The notes beneath the pieces were generated by a model. That model ran no database searches. It saw only the letters and a list, made by a program, of their open reading frames with translations, and was not told the origin of the DNA. From Phycisphaeraceae bacterium (GTDB taxonomy: Bacteria; Planctomycetota; Phycisphaerae; Phycisphaerales; Phycisphaeraceae), in the NCBI GenBank assembly GCA_029260595.1, contig JAJDCY010000010.1:186001-250000 (forward strand): a stretch of 64,000 nucleotides of DNA, given 5' to 3'. A program made the position numbers and the translations under genes. This document shows positions 55,657 to 64,000 of the stretch, piece after piece (position 1 is the stretch's first letter; every line of letters starts with the position of its first letter).

Positions 55657-56090
55657 CGTAGCCTCCTTAAAATTGCGATCCCGCGGGTCCTTGGCCCGCT
55701 TACTCCGATCCGTCCTGGCCCGATCCTGAGTGGGTTGCCGGTTCGAGCCGTCACGATAAAGCCGGACCGTGCATCGGCCTCGGATAAGAAAACACCGGAC
55801 GCTGACGCGCAATGATCGCGGCAGCATTTACCGATTCAGTATTGACGTGACGCTGATCACCTCGGCCAACCGCAGAAGGGCGGGCCAGAGTCTGGAGGCG
55901 GGTAAGACAGGCGCATTCTAACCGTGGACAGGCGATTCACCAAGCTTTTTTGAGTAGAAAGCGCCAAAATCTTTTGTTGGTCGCGTAAGATGTTGTGAGT
56001 GAAGGAGTTGTGGCGACGATAAATCCGTAAAAAAGCCCCGGCCGGAGCCGGGGCTATGTGTGATAACGATTTTTCGTTCAGGTCGTTGCG
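55657..56090. other. Spacer of about 430 bases between two PEP-CTERM genes
   Basis: It holds the leader of the 55656 gene and the terminator of the 56738 gene. An AT-rich stretch around 55920-56000 is probably the promoter region of the first. No additional coding frame or repeat was recognised. Confidence 0.35.
56029..56055 (-). terminator. Terminator after PEP-CTERM gene
   Basis: A 9-base-pair stem AGCCCCGGC / GCCGGGGCT with loop CGGA is followed on the minus strand by a TTTTTT run. Confidence 0.92.
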
Positions 56091-56738
56091 TTACGCCATC
56101 TTCCGACGACGCGTCGCGATCCCCAACGCACCCATGCCCAGCATCCCAAGCGAAGCCGTCAGCGGTTCGGGGACCGCGAGGGTGATGACACGGACCCAGT
56201 CGCCCGGTTGCTGCACGTTCATGTTGACCCGTAGGGTGTGGCTGTTGACCAGTGAGAGATTGTCGAGCAGCCCCTGGCCAGTTTCCAGCCCGCGGGCGGG
56301 GAACGCGCCGGGGTAGGTTGTCGGCCCGGCTGCGAAGTAGAGGTTCGAACCTGCTTCAAAGGTTCCCGGTGTGTTGGACATGGTCGCGACGATGGGGCCG
56401 TCGAACGTCCAGTCGTTGATGGCGTTGAGGCCGGTGGGCGTGCCGGCTCCGACGTCCAGAATATTCAGGAAAATCATGTGGCTGTTGTAGCGCCCGCCGG
56501 GGCCGAATGGGCCTTGATCGCTGGCGATCGTGACCGGTAGGAGCACATTCTGGGCTTCGTTGAAGCCGAGTTGGTGGGTGTTGCTGCCGGCGGCGCTATT
56601 GCCGACGTCGGCTGGCGGGGCGATGATCATGCCGGGCAGACCGCCGGTGTTGTTGCCGACACTGAGGATCAGTGCGTGGGCGGGGGCGGCCAGGGCTAGC
56701 GCAGCCACAGCGGCCAATGCGGTACAGAACGATTTCAT
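56091..56738 (-). CDS. PEP-CTERM sorted secreted protein
   Basis: A 215-residue protein with a signal peptide (CTALAAVAALALAAPAHA) and a tail VPEPLTASLGMLGMGALGIATRRRKMA. The mature part is rich in Gly, Asn and Thr (GNNTGGLPGMIIAPPADVG, NDWTFDGPIVATMSNTPGTF) and looks beta-structured; no catalytic motif is seen. A GGAG lies just before the ATG, and a 7-base-pair hairpin CTCGCCC / GGGCGAG at 56812-56832 lies in its leader. The three PEP-CTERM proteins in this window share little beyond the signals. Confidence 0.88.
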   Translation of the reverse strand: MKSFCTALAAVAALALAAPAHALILSVGNNTGGLPGMIIAPPADVGNSAAGSNTHQLGFNEAQNVLLPVTIASDQGPFGPGGRYNSHMIFLNILDVGAGTPTGLNAINDWTFDGPIVATMSNTPGTFEAGSNLYFAAGPTTYPGAFPARGLETGQGLLDNLSLVNSHTLRVNMNVQQPGDWVRVITLAVPEPLTASLGMLGMGALGIATRRRKMA

Positions 56739-56972
56739 ATGAGATCTCCTTCCAGAACAGGACCAAGAAAGAACCGAACGGTGCTACGCGAAGATGACTT
56801 CGATCACTTGCGCCTCGCCCATAGAAGGGGCGAGCTAGACATGCATTATTTTACTCGATTCAGTGGTTTTTTTGAACCCCTGAAACGAAGAAAAATCCGA
56901 TAAAATAGGGGAAAATAGCGGCCTATCATTCCCAGATTACCCAGATTCACTGGGGCTGGGATTTCGGGCGGA

Positions 56973-58949
56973 TTATCCGTCGCCGCTGAGCTGGCGGACA
57001 GTCTGGTCGAACCCGCGGACGAGTGTGGCCTGGGTTATTTTGACAATCAGGGCGTAGGTCGCCGCGGCGGCGAGTGTGCAGCCGGCCAGGGCGAGTCGGC
57101 CTTGCGCGGGTTGATCGGCGAAGCCGGCGACGTGCTGCCAGGGGTCGACGGCGGCGAGGATCACGGCGATGGGGCTGAACGCGCCGATGACCGGTCCGAC
57201 CCAGGGGATGTTTTGCACGGCGTTGTATCCGCAGAACCCGGTGACCACGAGGAACGCACCGACCACGCCGACCGAGGGGATGATCGCGTTGAGCACCCCT
57301 TTGGCGCGCAGGGACCAGCTCATCCCGATCATCACACACAGGGCGATGAACGGGACGGTCATCAGCGCGAGGATTAGCGGGGCTTCGGGCAGCAGCAGGG
57401 CGGTTGGTTGGTGGTGGCTGGCGCCGCGGCGGTCGATCCAGCGGTGCTCGACCCACGCCGTCGGCCAATCGAGTTGGGCGCCGATCCAGGCGTAGGCCGC
57501 GATGATGGCGGCGGTCGCGACGGGGACGGCCATGAGCAGGGTGAGGAAGCTGACGAGCCCGCGGAGCTTGCCCCAGAGGTATTGCTTGGGGGTGATCGGT
57601 GTGGTCAGCAAAAGGTCGAGCGTGCCGTCTTCGCGCTCACGGCTGACCGAGCTTGCACTCATGTAGAGCGCGACGAGGACGACGACGGCCAACTCGGCCA
57701 GGAGCAGCACGGTCAGGGCGAGGCGCATGACCTGGTTGGGTGTGAGCGTGCCGTGGCCGGCGGGGTCCTGGATCATCGGCAACGCACCGGTGTGATAGAA
57801 CCAGAGCAGCGCGGTCGCGGCGGACAACGCGGCTGTGACGTAGGCGATCCGCAGGAGGATGCTGTTGAGGCGGTTGCCGCGTGTGCGGGCCTCGCGCCAG
57901 GCGATGGGGTTGGCCCAGACGGTGCGCGGCGCGCGGTGGTATTGCCCGGATTCGTCGACGGTGCCGCGGCGGGCGAGGTGGGTGATGCGCGCCAGGCGTG
58001 TCCACCAGGGGTGCGCGGTGCGCGGCTGACCGAGGCGGCGGACGAGTGTGGAGCTGAAGATCAGTAGTGTGGCACTGGTCAGCCCACCGAGCGCGGCGAA
58101 CGCACCAAAGGGTTGCGAGAGATAGAAGCGCACGACGGCGGGGTACGCGCTAAGCGATTCCGCGGGTGGTGGGCGGTAGTTGGCGGTGTTCATCGAGGCT
58201 TCGAGCGTGAGCAGCGGGTGCAGCGGTGTCAGCCAGGTGGAGGTTTGGCCGGCGACGGTGGTGGTGGGCGGCGCGCTGACTAGCAGGTTGTTGGCTGCGC
58301 TTGCGGACGGGCCCAGGCGGCGGACGATCATGGTGTCCAGCGAGTAGACGGTGACCAGGTAGGCGGCGACCGCGATGACGAACCCGAACACCGCGCGTCG
58401 CCCGCCGGCGCGCAGGACGGACAGTGTGACCGCGACGGCGCCGACGGTGATGGCTGAGATCGCGGCGACGGCGAAGCTGACGAAGACGGCGGTGACGGGG
58501 ACGCCGCCGAACAGCAACAGGACGGCGAAGAGCGGGAGGCCGCTGGCCAGCAGCGCGAGGACGAAGAACAGTCGGCCGGCGAGCACGCCGAGGACGATCT
58601 GGAGGTTCGATAGGGGGGTAGTCAGGAGGATGTCGTAGGTGTTGGAGGATTGTTCCTGCCCGATCGCGCCGGCCATGAACAGGGGGGCGAGCAGGCAGAC
58701 TAAAAGGACCTGTCCGTAGCTGACGGCTTTGAAAACGAGTGCGCCGCTCTTGGCGAGTTCGGTGACGGTGATGTGCCCGCTCATGCCCTCGCCGAAGAGC
58801 AGGCCGCCGACGACGAGTGCGATCAGGCCGCCGAGGTAGGCCATGCGGATGCCGAGGTGTCGCGGGCGGCGCGAGCCGCCCTGGACGATCCGCAGGACCA
58901 GCGGGTTGGCCGGGAGGAGGTACCAGAGCCAGAGGGAGAGGGTCTTCAT
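56973..58949 (-). CDS. ABC-2 type permease, two fused permease units
   Basis: Start at the ATG at 58949 (MKTLSLWLWYLLPANPLVLRI), 658 residues. Two halves each carry an ABC-2 unit. The first has QEQSSNTYDILLTTPLSNLQIVLGVLAGR. The second has REREDGTLDLLLTTPITPKQYLWGKLRG, so the same coupling region appears twice. Each half also begins with an NP-l-v/NPIAWRE-type amphipathic start and has about six hydrophobic helices. Such proteins form half or whole channels for exporting lipids, polysaccharide or peptides with a separate ATPase. No ATPase gene is adjacent within the window. Confidence 0.85.
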   Translation of the reverse strand: MKTLSLWLWYLLPANPLVLRIVQGGSRRPRHLGIRMAYLGGLIALVVGGLLFGEGMSGHITVTELAKSGALVFKAVSYGQVLLVCLLAPLFMAGAIGQEQSSNTYDILLTTPLSNLQIVLGVLAGRLFFVLALLASGLPLFAVLLLFGGVPVTAVFVSFAVAAISAITVGAVAVTLSVLRAGGRRAVFGFVIAVAAYLVTVYSLDTMIVRRLGPSASAANNLLVSAPPTTTVAGQTSTWLTPLHPLLTLEASMNTANYRPPPAESLSAYPAVVRFYLSQPFGAFAALGGLTSATLLIFSSTLVRRLGQPRTAHPWWTRLARITHLARRGTVDESGQYHRAPRTVWANPIAWREARTRGNRLNSILLRIAYVTAALSAATALLWFYHTGALPMIQDPAGHGTLTPNQVMRLALTVLLLAELAVVVLVALYMSASSVSREREDGTLDLLLTTPITPKQYLWGKLRGLVSFLTLLMAVPVATAAIIAAYAWIGAQLDWPTAWVEHRWIDRRGASHHQPTALLLPEAPLILALMTVPFIALCVMIGMSWSLRAKGVLNAIIPSVGVVGAFLVVTGFCGYNAVQNIPWVGPVIGAFSPIAVILAAVDPWQHVAGFADQPAQGRLALAGCTLAAAATYALIVKITQATLVRGFDQTVRQLSGDG

Positions 58950-59057
58950 GACGCTGCGGCATGATAGCGGCGGAGATCGCGCGACAGGGGCACACAACGA
59001 TCTTGTTCGTTGGCTGGGCGGTGATGCCTACGCGCGTGCGGACAGCCCGTAGCCTGC

Positions 59058-60056
59058 CTAGATCGGCACGTCCTGGTGGTCGGTTGGCGTGTTGGGTGCG
59101 CCGGTTTCGATGGTTGGGGTCTTCTGCCTACGCGGGCGCCGCGCGGTGATCTTTAGGCCGGTGGGGTTCATGGTGACGGTGTGGTTGGGTGGGACCGAGT
59201 GGGTCAGGAAGACCGAGCCGCCGATGGTTGAGCCGGCGCCGATGGTGGTCTCGCCGCCGAGGATGATCGCACCGCCGTAGATGGTCACGTCGTCCTCGAT
59301 CGTCGGGTGGCGCTTGCGTCCGGCCCAGGCTTGGCCGCCCTTGGTGGATAGCGCGCCGAGCGTGACACCCTGGTAGATCTTGACGCGGTCGCCGATGACG
59401 CACGTCTCGCCGATGACCACGCCCGTGCCGTGGTCAATGAACAGTGACTGGCCCAGCGTGGCGCCGGGGTGGATGTCGATGCCGGTCTCGTTGTGCGCGT
59501 ACTCGCTGATGATGCGCGGGAGCAGCGGGACTTCGAGGTTGTAGAGCGCGTGGGCGACGCGTTGGATGAAGATCGCGTCGAATCCGGGGTAGCAGAAGAT
59601 GGCCTGGTCGGTGCTTGATGCGGCGGGGTCGCCGTCGAACGCGGCGCGCACGTCGAGGCTGAGCGCGGCGCGCAGGTCGGGGATGCGTTCGAGGAAGGTG
59701 GTGGTCAGGTCGCGGGCGCGCTGGTCGCAGTCGTCACAGTCGTCGCCGCGGCCTTCACCCTGGGTGCGGTTGAGTTCGTACCGCAGCGCCTGGCGGGTTT
59801 GTTCGTAGAGCAGGGCGTCGGCCTGGTTGAGGAGGGTGCGCAGGTGCTCGCGGACGGTGTCGGTGGTGAGGCGTTGCTCGTCGAAGAAGCCGGGGAAGAA
59901 GACGCGGCGTAGTAGCTCGACGGCTTGGATGGTTGCGGCGCGGCTGGGCAGGAAGGTTGAGTCCAGGTGCTGGGTGAGCGGGTCGGCGAGGTAGCTGTCG
60001 ACGATGCGCTCGATCAGGGGGCCGATGGGGGGGTGTTGTGGCGGGGTGGGGTCCAT
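59058..60056 (-). CDS. cysE: Serine O-acetyltransferase, extended form
   Basis: Start at the ATG at 60056 (MDPTPPQHPPIGPLIERIV), 332 residues. The C-terminal left-handed beta-helix has DIHPGATLGQSLFIDHGTGVVIGETCVIGDRVKIYQGVTLGALSTKGG and ILGGETTIGAGSTIGGSVFL. Catalytic His is in FIDHGTGVVIGE; the acceptor-binding region is RVAHALYNLEVPLLPRIISEYAHNETGIDIHPGA. It acetylates serine for cysteine synthesis. The N-terminal helical domain is longer than in CysE and includes a GDDCDDCDQ motif (Cys107, Cys110) of unknown meaning. The tail is Arg/Thr/Pro-rich. Confidence 0.92.
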   Translation of the reverse strand: MDPTPPQHPPIGPLIERIVDSYLADPLTQHLDSTFLPSRAATIQAVELLRRVFFPGFFDEQRLTTDTVREHLRTLLNQADALLYEQTRQALRYELNRTQGEGRGDDCDDCDQRARDLTTTFLERIPDLRAALSLDVRAAFDGDPAASSTDQAIFCYPGFDAIFIQRVAHALYNLEVPLLPRIISEYAHNETGIDIHPGATLGQSLFIDHGTGVVIGETCVIGDRVKIYQGVTLGALSTKGGQAWAGRKRHPTIEDDVTIYGGAIILGGETTIGAGSTIGGSVFLTHSVPPNHTVTMNPTGLKITARRPRRQKTPTIETGAPNTPTDHQDVPI

Positions 60057-60204
60057 GGGGGTAATCCTATCGGGGGTAATCCTAGGCGAGAAATTTTGAA
60101 AGGAAACCGGGCGGCGGAAAAGGGGTTTGGATGCGGATGCGCGGGGCGGCGCAGCGGCGGGCATTTCGCCGGTGGTACGTCGGGAACAGTCATGCAGCGA
60201 GTCG

Positions 60205-60240
60205 GTAAAGAAACAACCCGCCGTGTTGGGCGGGCTGTTT
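60205..60240 (-). terminator. Terminator of candidate small transcript
   Basis: AAACA(A)CCCGCC pairs with GGCGGG(C)TGTTT around loop GTGTTG; on the minus strand it is followed by TTGTTTCTTT. It lies about 150 bases before the cysE start. Confidence 0.7.
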
Positions 60241-60533
60241 CGAATAAATTTGCTTCCTGTCCGCCTGGTCCGAGCGACGGCATTGCTCGAACCCCCGTTT
60301 TAGGTGGGTGCGTTACCGGGTCGTCCAGACCTTCCACTCGGAGGTGGCTTGGTCGTCGCGCCCTGTGCGGCTCCCGCGGGGGTGATTATAGGTTCGAGCA
60401 AAAGCGGCATCGAACAAAACGAACCTGACAGAACAGGAAGCAAGTGCGGTGCGGCCGCGTTGCGGGCGGCGCTGTGTGCTGGGTGGTGTGCGAGAGGTTG
60501 GTGGGTGATCGCGAGCATCGTTCTTACCCTTCT
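60212..60533 (-). ncRNA. Candidate structured small RNA or leader, with a possible 72-residue frame
   Basis: Between the promoter at 60540 and the terminator at 60205 the minus strand gives a transcript of about 320 bases. An 11-base perfect inverted repeat TTGCTTCCTGT (60250-60260) and ACAGGAAGCAA (60433-60443) would close a domain of about 190 bases. Inside are AGGTTCG/CGAACCT (60390-60426), CGAGC/GCTCG (near 60271-60289) and a nested GACC..GGTC with CCAC..GTGG apical stem (near 60327-60353). This resembles the rod-and-bubble form of 6S RNA but has no matching primary motif. An in-frame ATG at 60518 would give 72 residues with an AAGAAGGG site, so a small protein cannot be excluded. Confidence 0.35.
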
Positions 60534-60539
60534 TACAGG

Positions 60540-60568
60540 ATTATATATCGGGCGGTGGGCTGTCCCAA
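60540..60568 (-). promoter_or_regulatory. Sigma-70-type promoter
   Basis: On the minus strand TTGGGA, 17 bases of spacer and a perfect TATAAT. It directs transcription leftward into the candidate small RNA, with a start expected near 60533. Confidence 0.6.
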
Positions 60569-60741
60569 GGTTCAAAATTAAGATCGCGTAAAAGTTTTTT
60601 TATCGGGATCGCGTCACAATCGCGCAAGTGCGTGCTGTGCGCACGGATAACGCGGATGGGTTGGCGGGGCCGGGGGTGGGTGCGAGGGCGGGCCGGGCGG
60701 TGGAGAACCGGTGGGTTACTTTTACGGCCGGGGTCGCATGG

Positions 60742-62646
60742 CTACCGCGGGCTCTTGTCCGGGTCCCAGCCGACGAAGCCCTCGACGGCTTCGTACTCGG
60801 CCAGGCCGAGCTTGTCGTAGAGGTGGGCGGTGTTGCGGTTGCGGTCTTCGGCGCGTTGCCAGAACTCGCGCAGGTCGACGCCGGGGTAGCGTGCTTTGTC
60901 TTTTTGGGATTCGTGTTTGAAGATCGCGTTGCGCTTGCGCATCAGGTCGTGGGGTGCGAGTGGGACGGCCATCTCGATCTGCTCGACGCCCCACTCCTGC
61001 CACGCGCCGCGGTACAGCCATACCTTGCAGCCCTTGTACCACTTTTGTTTTTTGACGCGGTCGATCGCGGCGAAGATCGCGGCGAGGCAGACGCGGTGCG
61101 TGCCGTGCGGGTCGGACAGGTCGCCGGCGGCGTAGATCTGATCGGGTTTGATTTTGACGAGCAGGTCTTTGATTAAGCGCACGTCTTCTTCGCTGAGCGG
61201 TTTTTTGCGGACAACGCCGGTTTCGTAGAAGGGCATGTCCAGGAAGTGCAGGTTCTGCACGGGCACGCCGCAGGCGCGGCAGGCGGCGCGGGCTTCACCG
61301 CGTCGGATCAGGCCTTTGATCTGCTGGACTTCTTCGGAGTCGACCTGGCCGGGCTGTTTCTTTTTGAGGAATTCCTCGATGTGTTTTTCTAGCTTGGCGG
61401 TCTTGCGGTCGTCGATACCGAACATGTGGTTGAAGTCGGTGGCGAAGTCGGTGAAGCGGATCGCGTCGTCGTCGAATACGGCGATGTTGCCGGAGACCTG
61501 GTAGGCGACGTGGACCTCGTGTCCCTGGTCGGCCATGCGTATCAGCGTGCCGCCCATCGAGATCACGTCGTCGTCCGGGTGGGGCGAGAAGATCAGCACG
61601 CGCTTGGGTTGGCCTTTGGGGGTGGCTTTGCCGGCGGGGCTGGAGTTCATGGTGCTTTGCAGGTCGCGGAAGACGTTGCTGTTGATCGCGTAGGCGGGTC
61701 CGTGGTCGGCGAGCAATTCCTGCAGGCCGGTTTCGTTGTAGTCCTCGTCGGTGAGCTTGAGGATGGGTTTGTCGAGCTTGCGGGCCAGCCAGATCACGCC
61801 CTTGCGGATCATCGCGTGTTTCCACTTGACCGGGCCGAGCAGCCAGGGGGCGCTGTATCGGGTGAGGCCTTCGGCGGCCGCTTCGCCCATGAGGATCTGG
61901 GCGTTGGGGTGTTCCTGTAGGTAGCTGGCCGAGATCGATGAGGTGACCGGGCCCTCGACGGCTCGGGCGACGATGGGGGCTTTGTTCTCGCCGAACGCGA
62001 TCAGCAGCAGGCGGCGGGCGTCGAGGATCGTGCCGACGCCCATGGTCAGGGCGCGGCGGGGCACATTGTCAATCCCGAAAAAGTCGCTGGCCGCGTCGAG
62101 GCGGGTCACCTGGTCGAGTGTGATCAGGCGTGTGCGCGAGTCTTTGGCGGAGCCGGGCTCGTTGAACCCGACGTGTCCGGAGCGGCCGATGCCGAGGATC
62201 TGGATGTCGATGCCGCCGGCGTCGGCGATGGCGGCTTCGTAGTTGCGGCAGTGGTCGTAGACCTTCTCGATCGCGATCGTGCCGCTGGGGATGTGGATGT
62301 TTTTGGGTTTGATGTCGATGTGGTCGAACAGGTGTTCGCGCATGAAGCGGTGGTAGCTCTGCAGCGCGTCCGGCTGCATGGGGTAGTACTCGTCGAGGTT
62401 GAATGTGACGACGTTGGCGAACGACAGCCCGTCCTCGCGGTGGCGGCGGACCAGTTCGCTGTAGATGCCGGTCGGGGTTGATCCGGTGGCGAGTCCGAGG
62501 ACGCAGTTTTGGCCCTGGTTGGCGCGTTCGCGGATCAGGTCGGCGATCTGCTGGGCGACGGCTCGGTTGACCTGCTGTGCGCTGGGGAAAACGCGGCAGG
62601 GGATGTTTTCGTATTGGGTCAGTGCCCGGTCGTCGCGTGTGAGCAT
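60742..62646 (-). CDS. nagB: NagB glucosamine-6-phosphate deaminase fused to a PIG-L/LmbE deacetylase domain
   Basis: A 634-residue fusion. Residues about 1-290 are a NagB sugar isomerase: LGLATGSTPTGIYSEL (phosphate loop), FNLDEYYPM (general base Asp85), GIGRSGHVGFNEPGS (His158). Residues about 348-610 are a PIG-L deacetylase: RVLIFSPHPDDDVISMGGTLIRM with the PHPDD metal motif at 355-359, and AAGDLSDPHGTHRVCL with further metal ligands. NagB converts glucosamine-6-phosphate to fructose-6-phosphate and ammonia; the second domain may remove N-acetyl groups from amino sugars or glycoconjugates. Similar fusions are known in Bacteroidetes. Both active sites look complete. Confidence 0.93.
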   Translation of the reverse strand: MLTRDDRALTQYENIPCRVFPSAQQVNRAVAQQIADLIRERANQGQNCVLGLATGSTPTGIYSELVRRHREDGLSFANVVTFNLDEYYPMQPDALQSYHRFMREHLFDHIDIKPKNIHIPSGTIAIEKVYDHCRNYEAAIADAGGIDIQILGIGRSGHVGFNEPGSAKDSRTRLITLDQVTRLDAASDFFGIDNVPRRALTMGVGTILDARRLLLIAFGENKAPIVARAVEGPVTSSISASYLQEHPNAQILMGEAAAEGLTRYSAPWLLGPVKWKHAMIRKGVIWLARKLDKPILKLTDEDYNETGLQELLADHGPAYAINSNVFRDLQSTMNSSPAGKATPKGQPKRVLIFSPHPDDDVISMGGTLIRMADQGHEVHVAYQVSGNIAVFDDDAIRFTDFATDFNHMFGIDDRKTAKLEKHIEEFLKKKQPGQVDSEEVQQIKGLIRRGEARAACRACGVPVQNLHFLDMPFYETGVVRKKPLSEEDVRLIKDLLVKIKPDQIYAAGDLSDPHGTHRVCLAAIFAAIDRVKKQKWYKGCKVWLYRGAWQEWGVEQIEMAVPLAPHDLMRKRNAIFKHESQKDKARYPGVDLREFWQRAEDRNRNTAHLYDKLGLAEYEAVEGFVGWDPDKSPR

Positions 62647-62892
62647 TGTCTTGAGCCTTGTGGTGAGTCTTGTGGTGAGCCTGTTCGGGCCTGTCGGCTG
62701 TGGTGGGCCGGGTTGGGCCTGGTCGGGGCCGTTGGATGGGGCGGCACCCCGCTGCGAGCCTTAATACCGATTGCGGGAGGGTTTATCAACAGATCGCCCG
62801 GCCAACGTTGGCGGGCGTGGCAGGATTATAGCGTGGTTGTGCGGGAAATCCGATGCGGAGTGTATTAATTGGTCGGGTGATGGGTGGATCGA
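62647..62892. other. Spacer upstream of nagB
   Basis: About 250 bases upstream of the NagB/PIG-L start codon. It begins with short direct repeats of a CTTGTGGTGAG-like word (62652-62676). No gene was seen, and the promoter was not located with confidence. Confidence 0.3.
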
Positions 62893-63124
<232 letters not shown>

Positions 63125-63151
63125 CCACAAATCAGGCATTTTAGAGTCGCA

Positions 63152-64000
63152 TTAGACGACCGAGTTGAGCGGGATGATCGCGTTGATGAGGTCGTCCATG
63201 GTGTAGGTGTTGGCGAGATTGATCGGGAGGGCGACGCCGTGGTCGTGGTTGGAGGCGAGGATGAGCATGCGGGGGTTGATTGGGTCGTAGCCCATGTCGA
63301 CGGGTTGGTGGCCCATGACAAAGAGGTTGGTTTGCCAGGCATCGGCCAGGCGGTCGGCGGTGTCGGGGGTTTGGCGGCGGCCCCAGACCATTTGGTAGGC
63401 GTGGCCGTTGCGGGCGAGGTCGGCGTCGGTGAGGTGGCGGTCGATCACGGTGGTGTCGAAGGCGTCGATCTGGTGCGGTGAGGGGACGCTGTGGCAGCAG
63501 AACAGGCCGTTGGGGCAGCGGACGGCCAGGGGCATTGAGCGGATGAAGCGGTTCATGGCTGTGCGGACGGTGTCGGCGTGGGTGTGGAATTGCAGCTCGA
63601 TCGACTGGTCGAACGCATCAATCGCATCGACGCCGTTTTTGAGCAGAGCGATGCAGAGCAGTTGGGCGAGCTCGTGGTTGGCGAGGAGGATGTGGACGCG
63701 GTCGGGGTAGGCCAGCTTGAGCGAGGCGACGCGGGCGAGGGTGCGGATCGACAGGTCGCGGCCGTTGACGAGGTTGGGCCCGTGGATGATCTCGTGGAGG
63801 ATCAGGTGTTGGTCGGGGTTGGCGTCGAGGTCGGCGAGTTGGAGGATGCGCTGGAGGTTGCGGCCGTGGTCGTGCAGGTCGCCGGTCATGAGGAGTTTGG
63901 TTGCGGCGGGGATGTGGATGGTCGAGCCGTGGCGGTGGGGGGATTGGAGGTTGGCTTGGGTCGCTTGGGCGAAGGTCTCGGCCACGGCGGCGGGGTCGCG
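63152..64000 (-). CDS. Calcineurin-like metallophosphoesterase (5' end outside window)
   Basis: A metallophosphatase fold. KLLMTGDLHDHGRNLQRIL gives the GDxH..GR motif, HILLANHELAQLL gives the (G)NHE motif with Ala in place of Gly, and FCCHSVPSP plus LFVMGHQPVDMGYDPINPRMLIL supply the later His ligands. It may dephosphorylate proteins or nucleotides. The first GTG in the window is at 63985, but the frame remains open to the edge and reads smoothly (RDPAAVAETFAQ), so the true start is probably beyond 64000. The gene downstream side is separated from nagB by the palindrome cluster. Confidence 0.82.
   Translation of the reverse strand, partial: RDPAAVAETFAQATQANLQSPHRHGSTIHIPAATKLLMTGDLHDHGRNLQRILQLADLDANPDQHLILHEIIHGPNLVNGRDLSIRTLARVASLKLAYPDRVHILLANHELAQLLCIALLKNGVDAIDAFDQSIELQFHTHADTVRTAMNRFIRSMPLAVRCPNGLFCCHSVPSPHQIDAFDTTVIDRHLTDADLARNGHAYQMVWGRRQTPDTADRLADAWQTNLFVMGHQPVDMGYDPINPRMLILASNHDHGVALPINLANTYTMDDLINAIIPLNSVV

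Larger units (their letters stand above)
60057..60741. other. 685-base spacer with a promoter, a long inverted repeat and a terminator
   Basis: The region separates cysE from the NagB/PIG-L gene, both on the minus strand. It contains a well-formed sigma-70 promoter (60540-60568), a candidate small transcript (60212-60533) and a terminator hairpin (60205-60240), all on the minus strand. The rest, 60570-60741, is low in coding signal; 60590-60600 is a T-run. No known RNA family was identified. Confidence 0.5.

Noticed and set aside
60212-60443. RNase P, SRP or tmRNA
   Set aside because: The diagnostic conserved sequences of each are missing; 6S-like shape alone is not enough to assign.
60304-60591. 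Plus-strand 95-codon frame
   Set aside because: It is antisense to the candidate minus-strand transcription unit and has no ribosome site.

Overview
The window is GC-rich, gene-dense bacterial chromosome, most likely from a member of the Phycisphaerae (Planctomycetota). The evidence is three secreted proteins ending in a PEP-CTERM-like tail (PEP, hydrophobic helix, RRR), DUF4159 and YdjY-type secreted proteins, a glycine-zipper lipoprotein, a large ECF sigma/anti-sigma pair, and a carbohydrate-oriented envelope gene set. No phage, insertion sequence or CRISPR array was seen. One tRNA (tRNA-Phe, GAA) is present and no rRNA.

Layout. 1-843: 5' part of a secreted LCAT/PGAP1-like lipase lipoprotein. 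876-5977: surface-polysaccharide genes (DegT aminotransferase and three GT4 glycosyltransferases), followed by TatD. 6885-9140: small lipoprotein, an N-acetylmuramoyl-amidase-fold protein with apparently lost zinc ligands, and a soluble Ser/Thr kinase. 9414-12770: DUF4159 protein and DUF58 protein, tail to tail. 12831-15392: ComEC. 15603-18166: small membrane protein, then anti-sigma and ECF sigma overlapping by 8 bases. 18431-22836: purB, rhodanese and the ribosomal operon rplK-rplA-rplJ-rplL, which ends at a terminator with no rpoB behind it. 23031: tRNA-Phe. 23718-27942: PEP-CTERM protein, ppdK, thioesterase. 28264-34172: large secreted glycosidase-like protein, thermonuclease, Y-family polymerase, YcxB-like protein, small envelope proteins. 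34266-39772: orphan nuoH, SPOR lipoprotein, acyl-CoA ligase, radical SAM protein, small lipoprotein. 39945-47011: trpS, OprB porin, B12-fold protein, M48 peptidase lipoprotein, menG/ubiE, DUF2231, YdjY. 47286-50885: queC, then a glycan group that includes a homologue of the plant DUF579 (IRX15/GXM) family, a DxD glycosyltransferase and a GT10 fucosyltransferase-like enzyme. 51006-54786: groES-groEL with a degenerate receiver-domain gene upstream, tag, dodecin. 54934-56738: two further PEP-CTERM proteins. 56973-64000: fused double ABC-2 permease, serine acetyltransferase, a candidate small transcript, a NagB/PIG-L fusion, a cluster of palindromic repeats, and a metallophosphoesterase running off the right edge.

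How the genes fit together. Much of the window concerns the cell surface: sugar-nucleotide amination, glycosyl transfer, possible glycan O-methylation, amino-sugar metabolism (NagB/PIG-L), an OprB porin for sugar uptake, peptidoglycan-fold proteins, and sorted PEP-CTERM proteins whose exosortase must lie elsewhere. Housekeeping genes (ribosomal proteins, purB, trpS, groESL, ppdK, nuoH) are interspersed singly or in short operons. Several intergenic spacers, especially between convergent genes, carry short perfect palindromes of at least two families. Stem sequences differ from copy to copy while pairing is kept, and one spacer (62893-63124) holds five in a row.

The strongest candidates for something new are the bacterial DUF579-like putative glycan O-methyltransferase at 48076-48729, the covarying palindromic repeats, and a promoter-to-terminator unit at 60212-60568 with a strong inverted repeat and at most a 72-residue reading frame.
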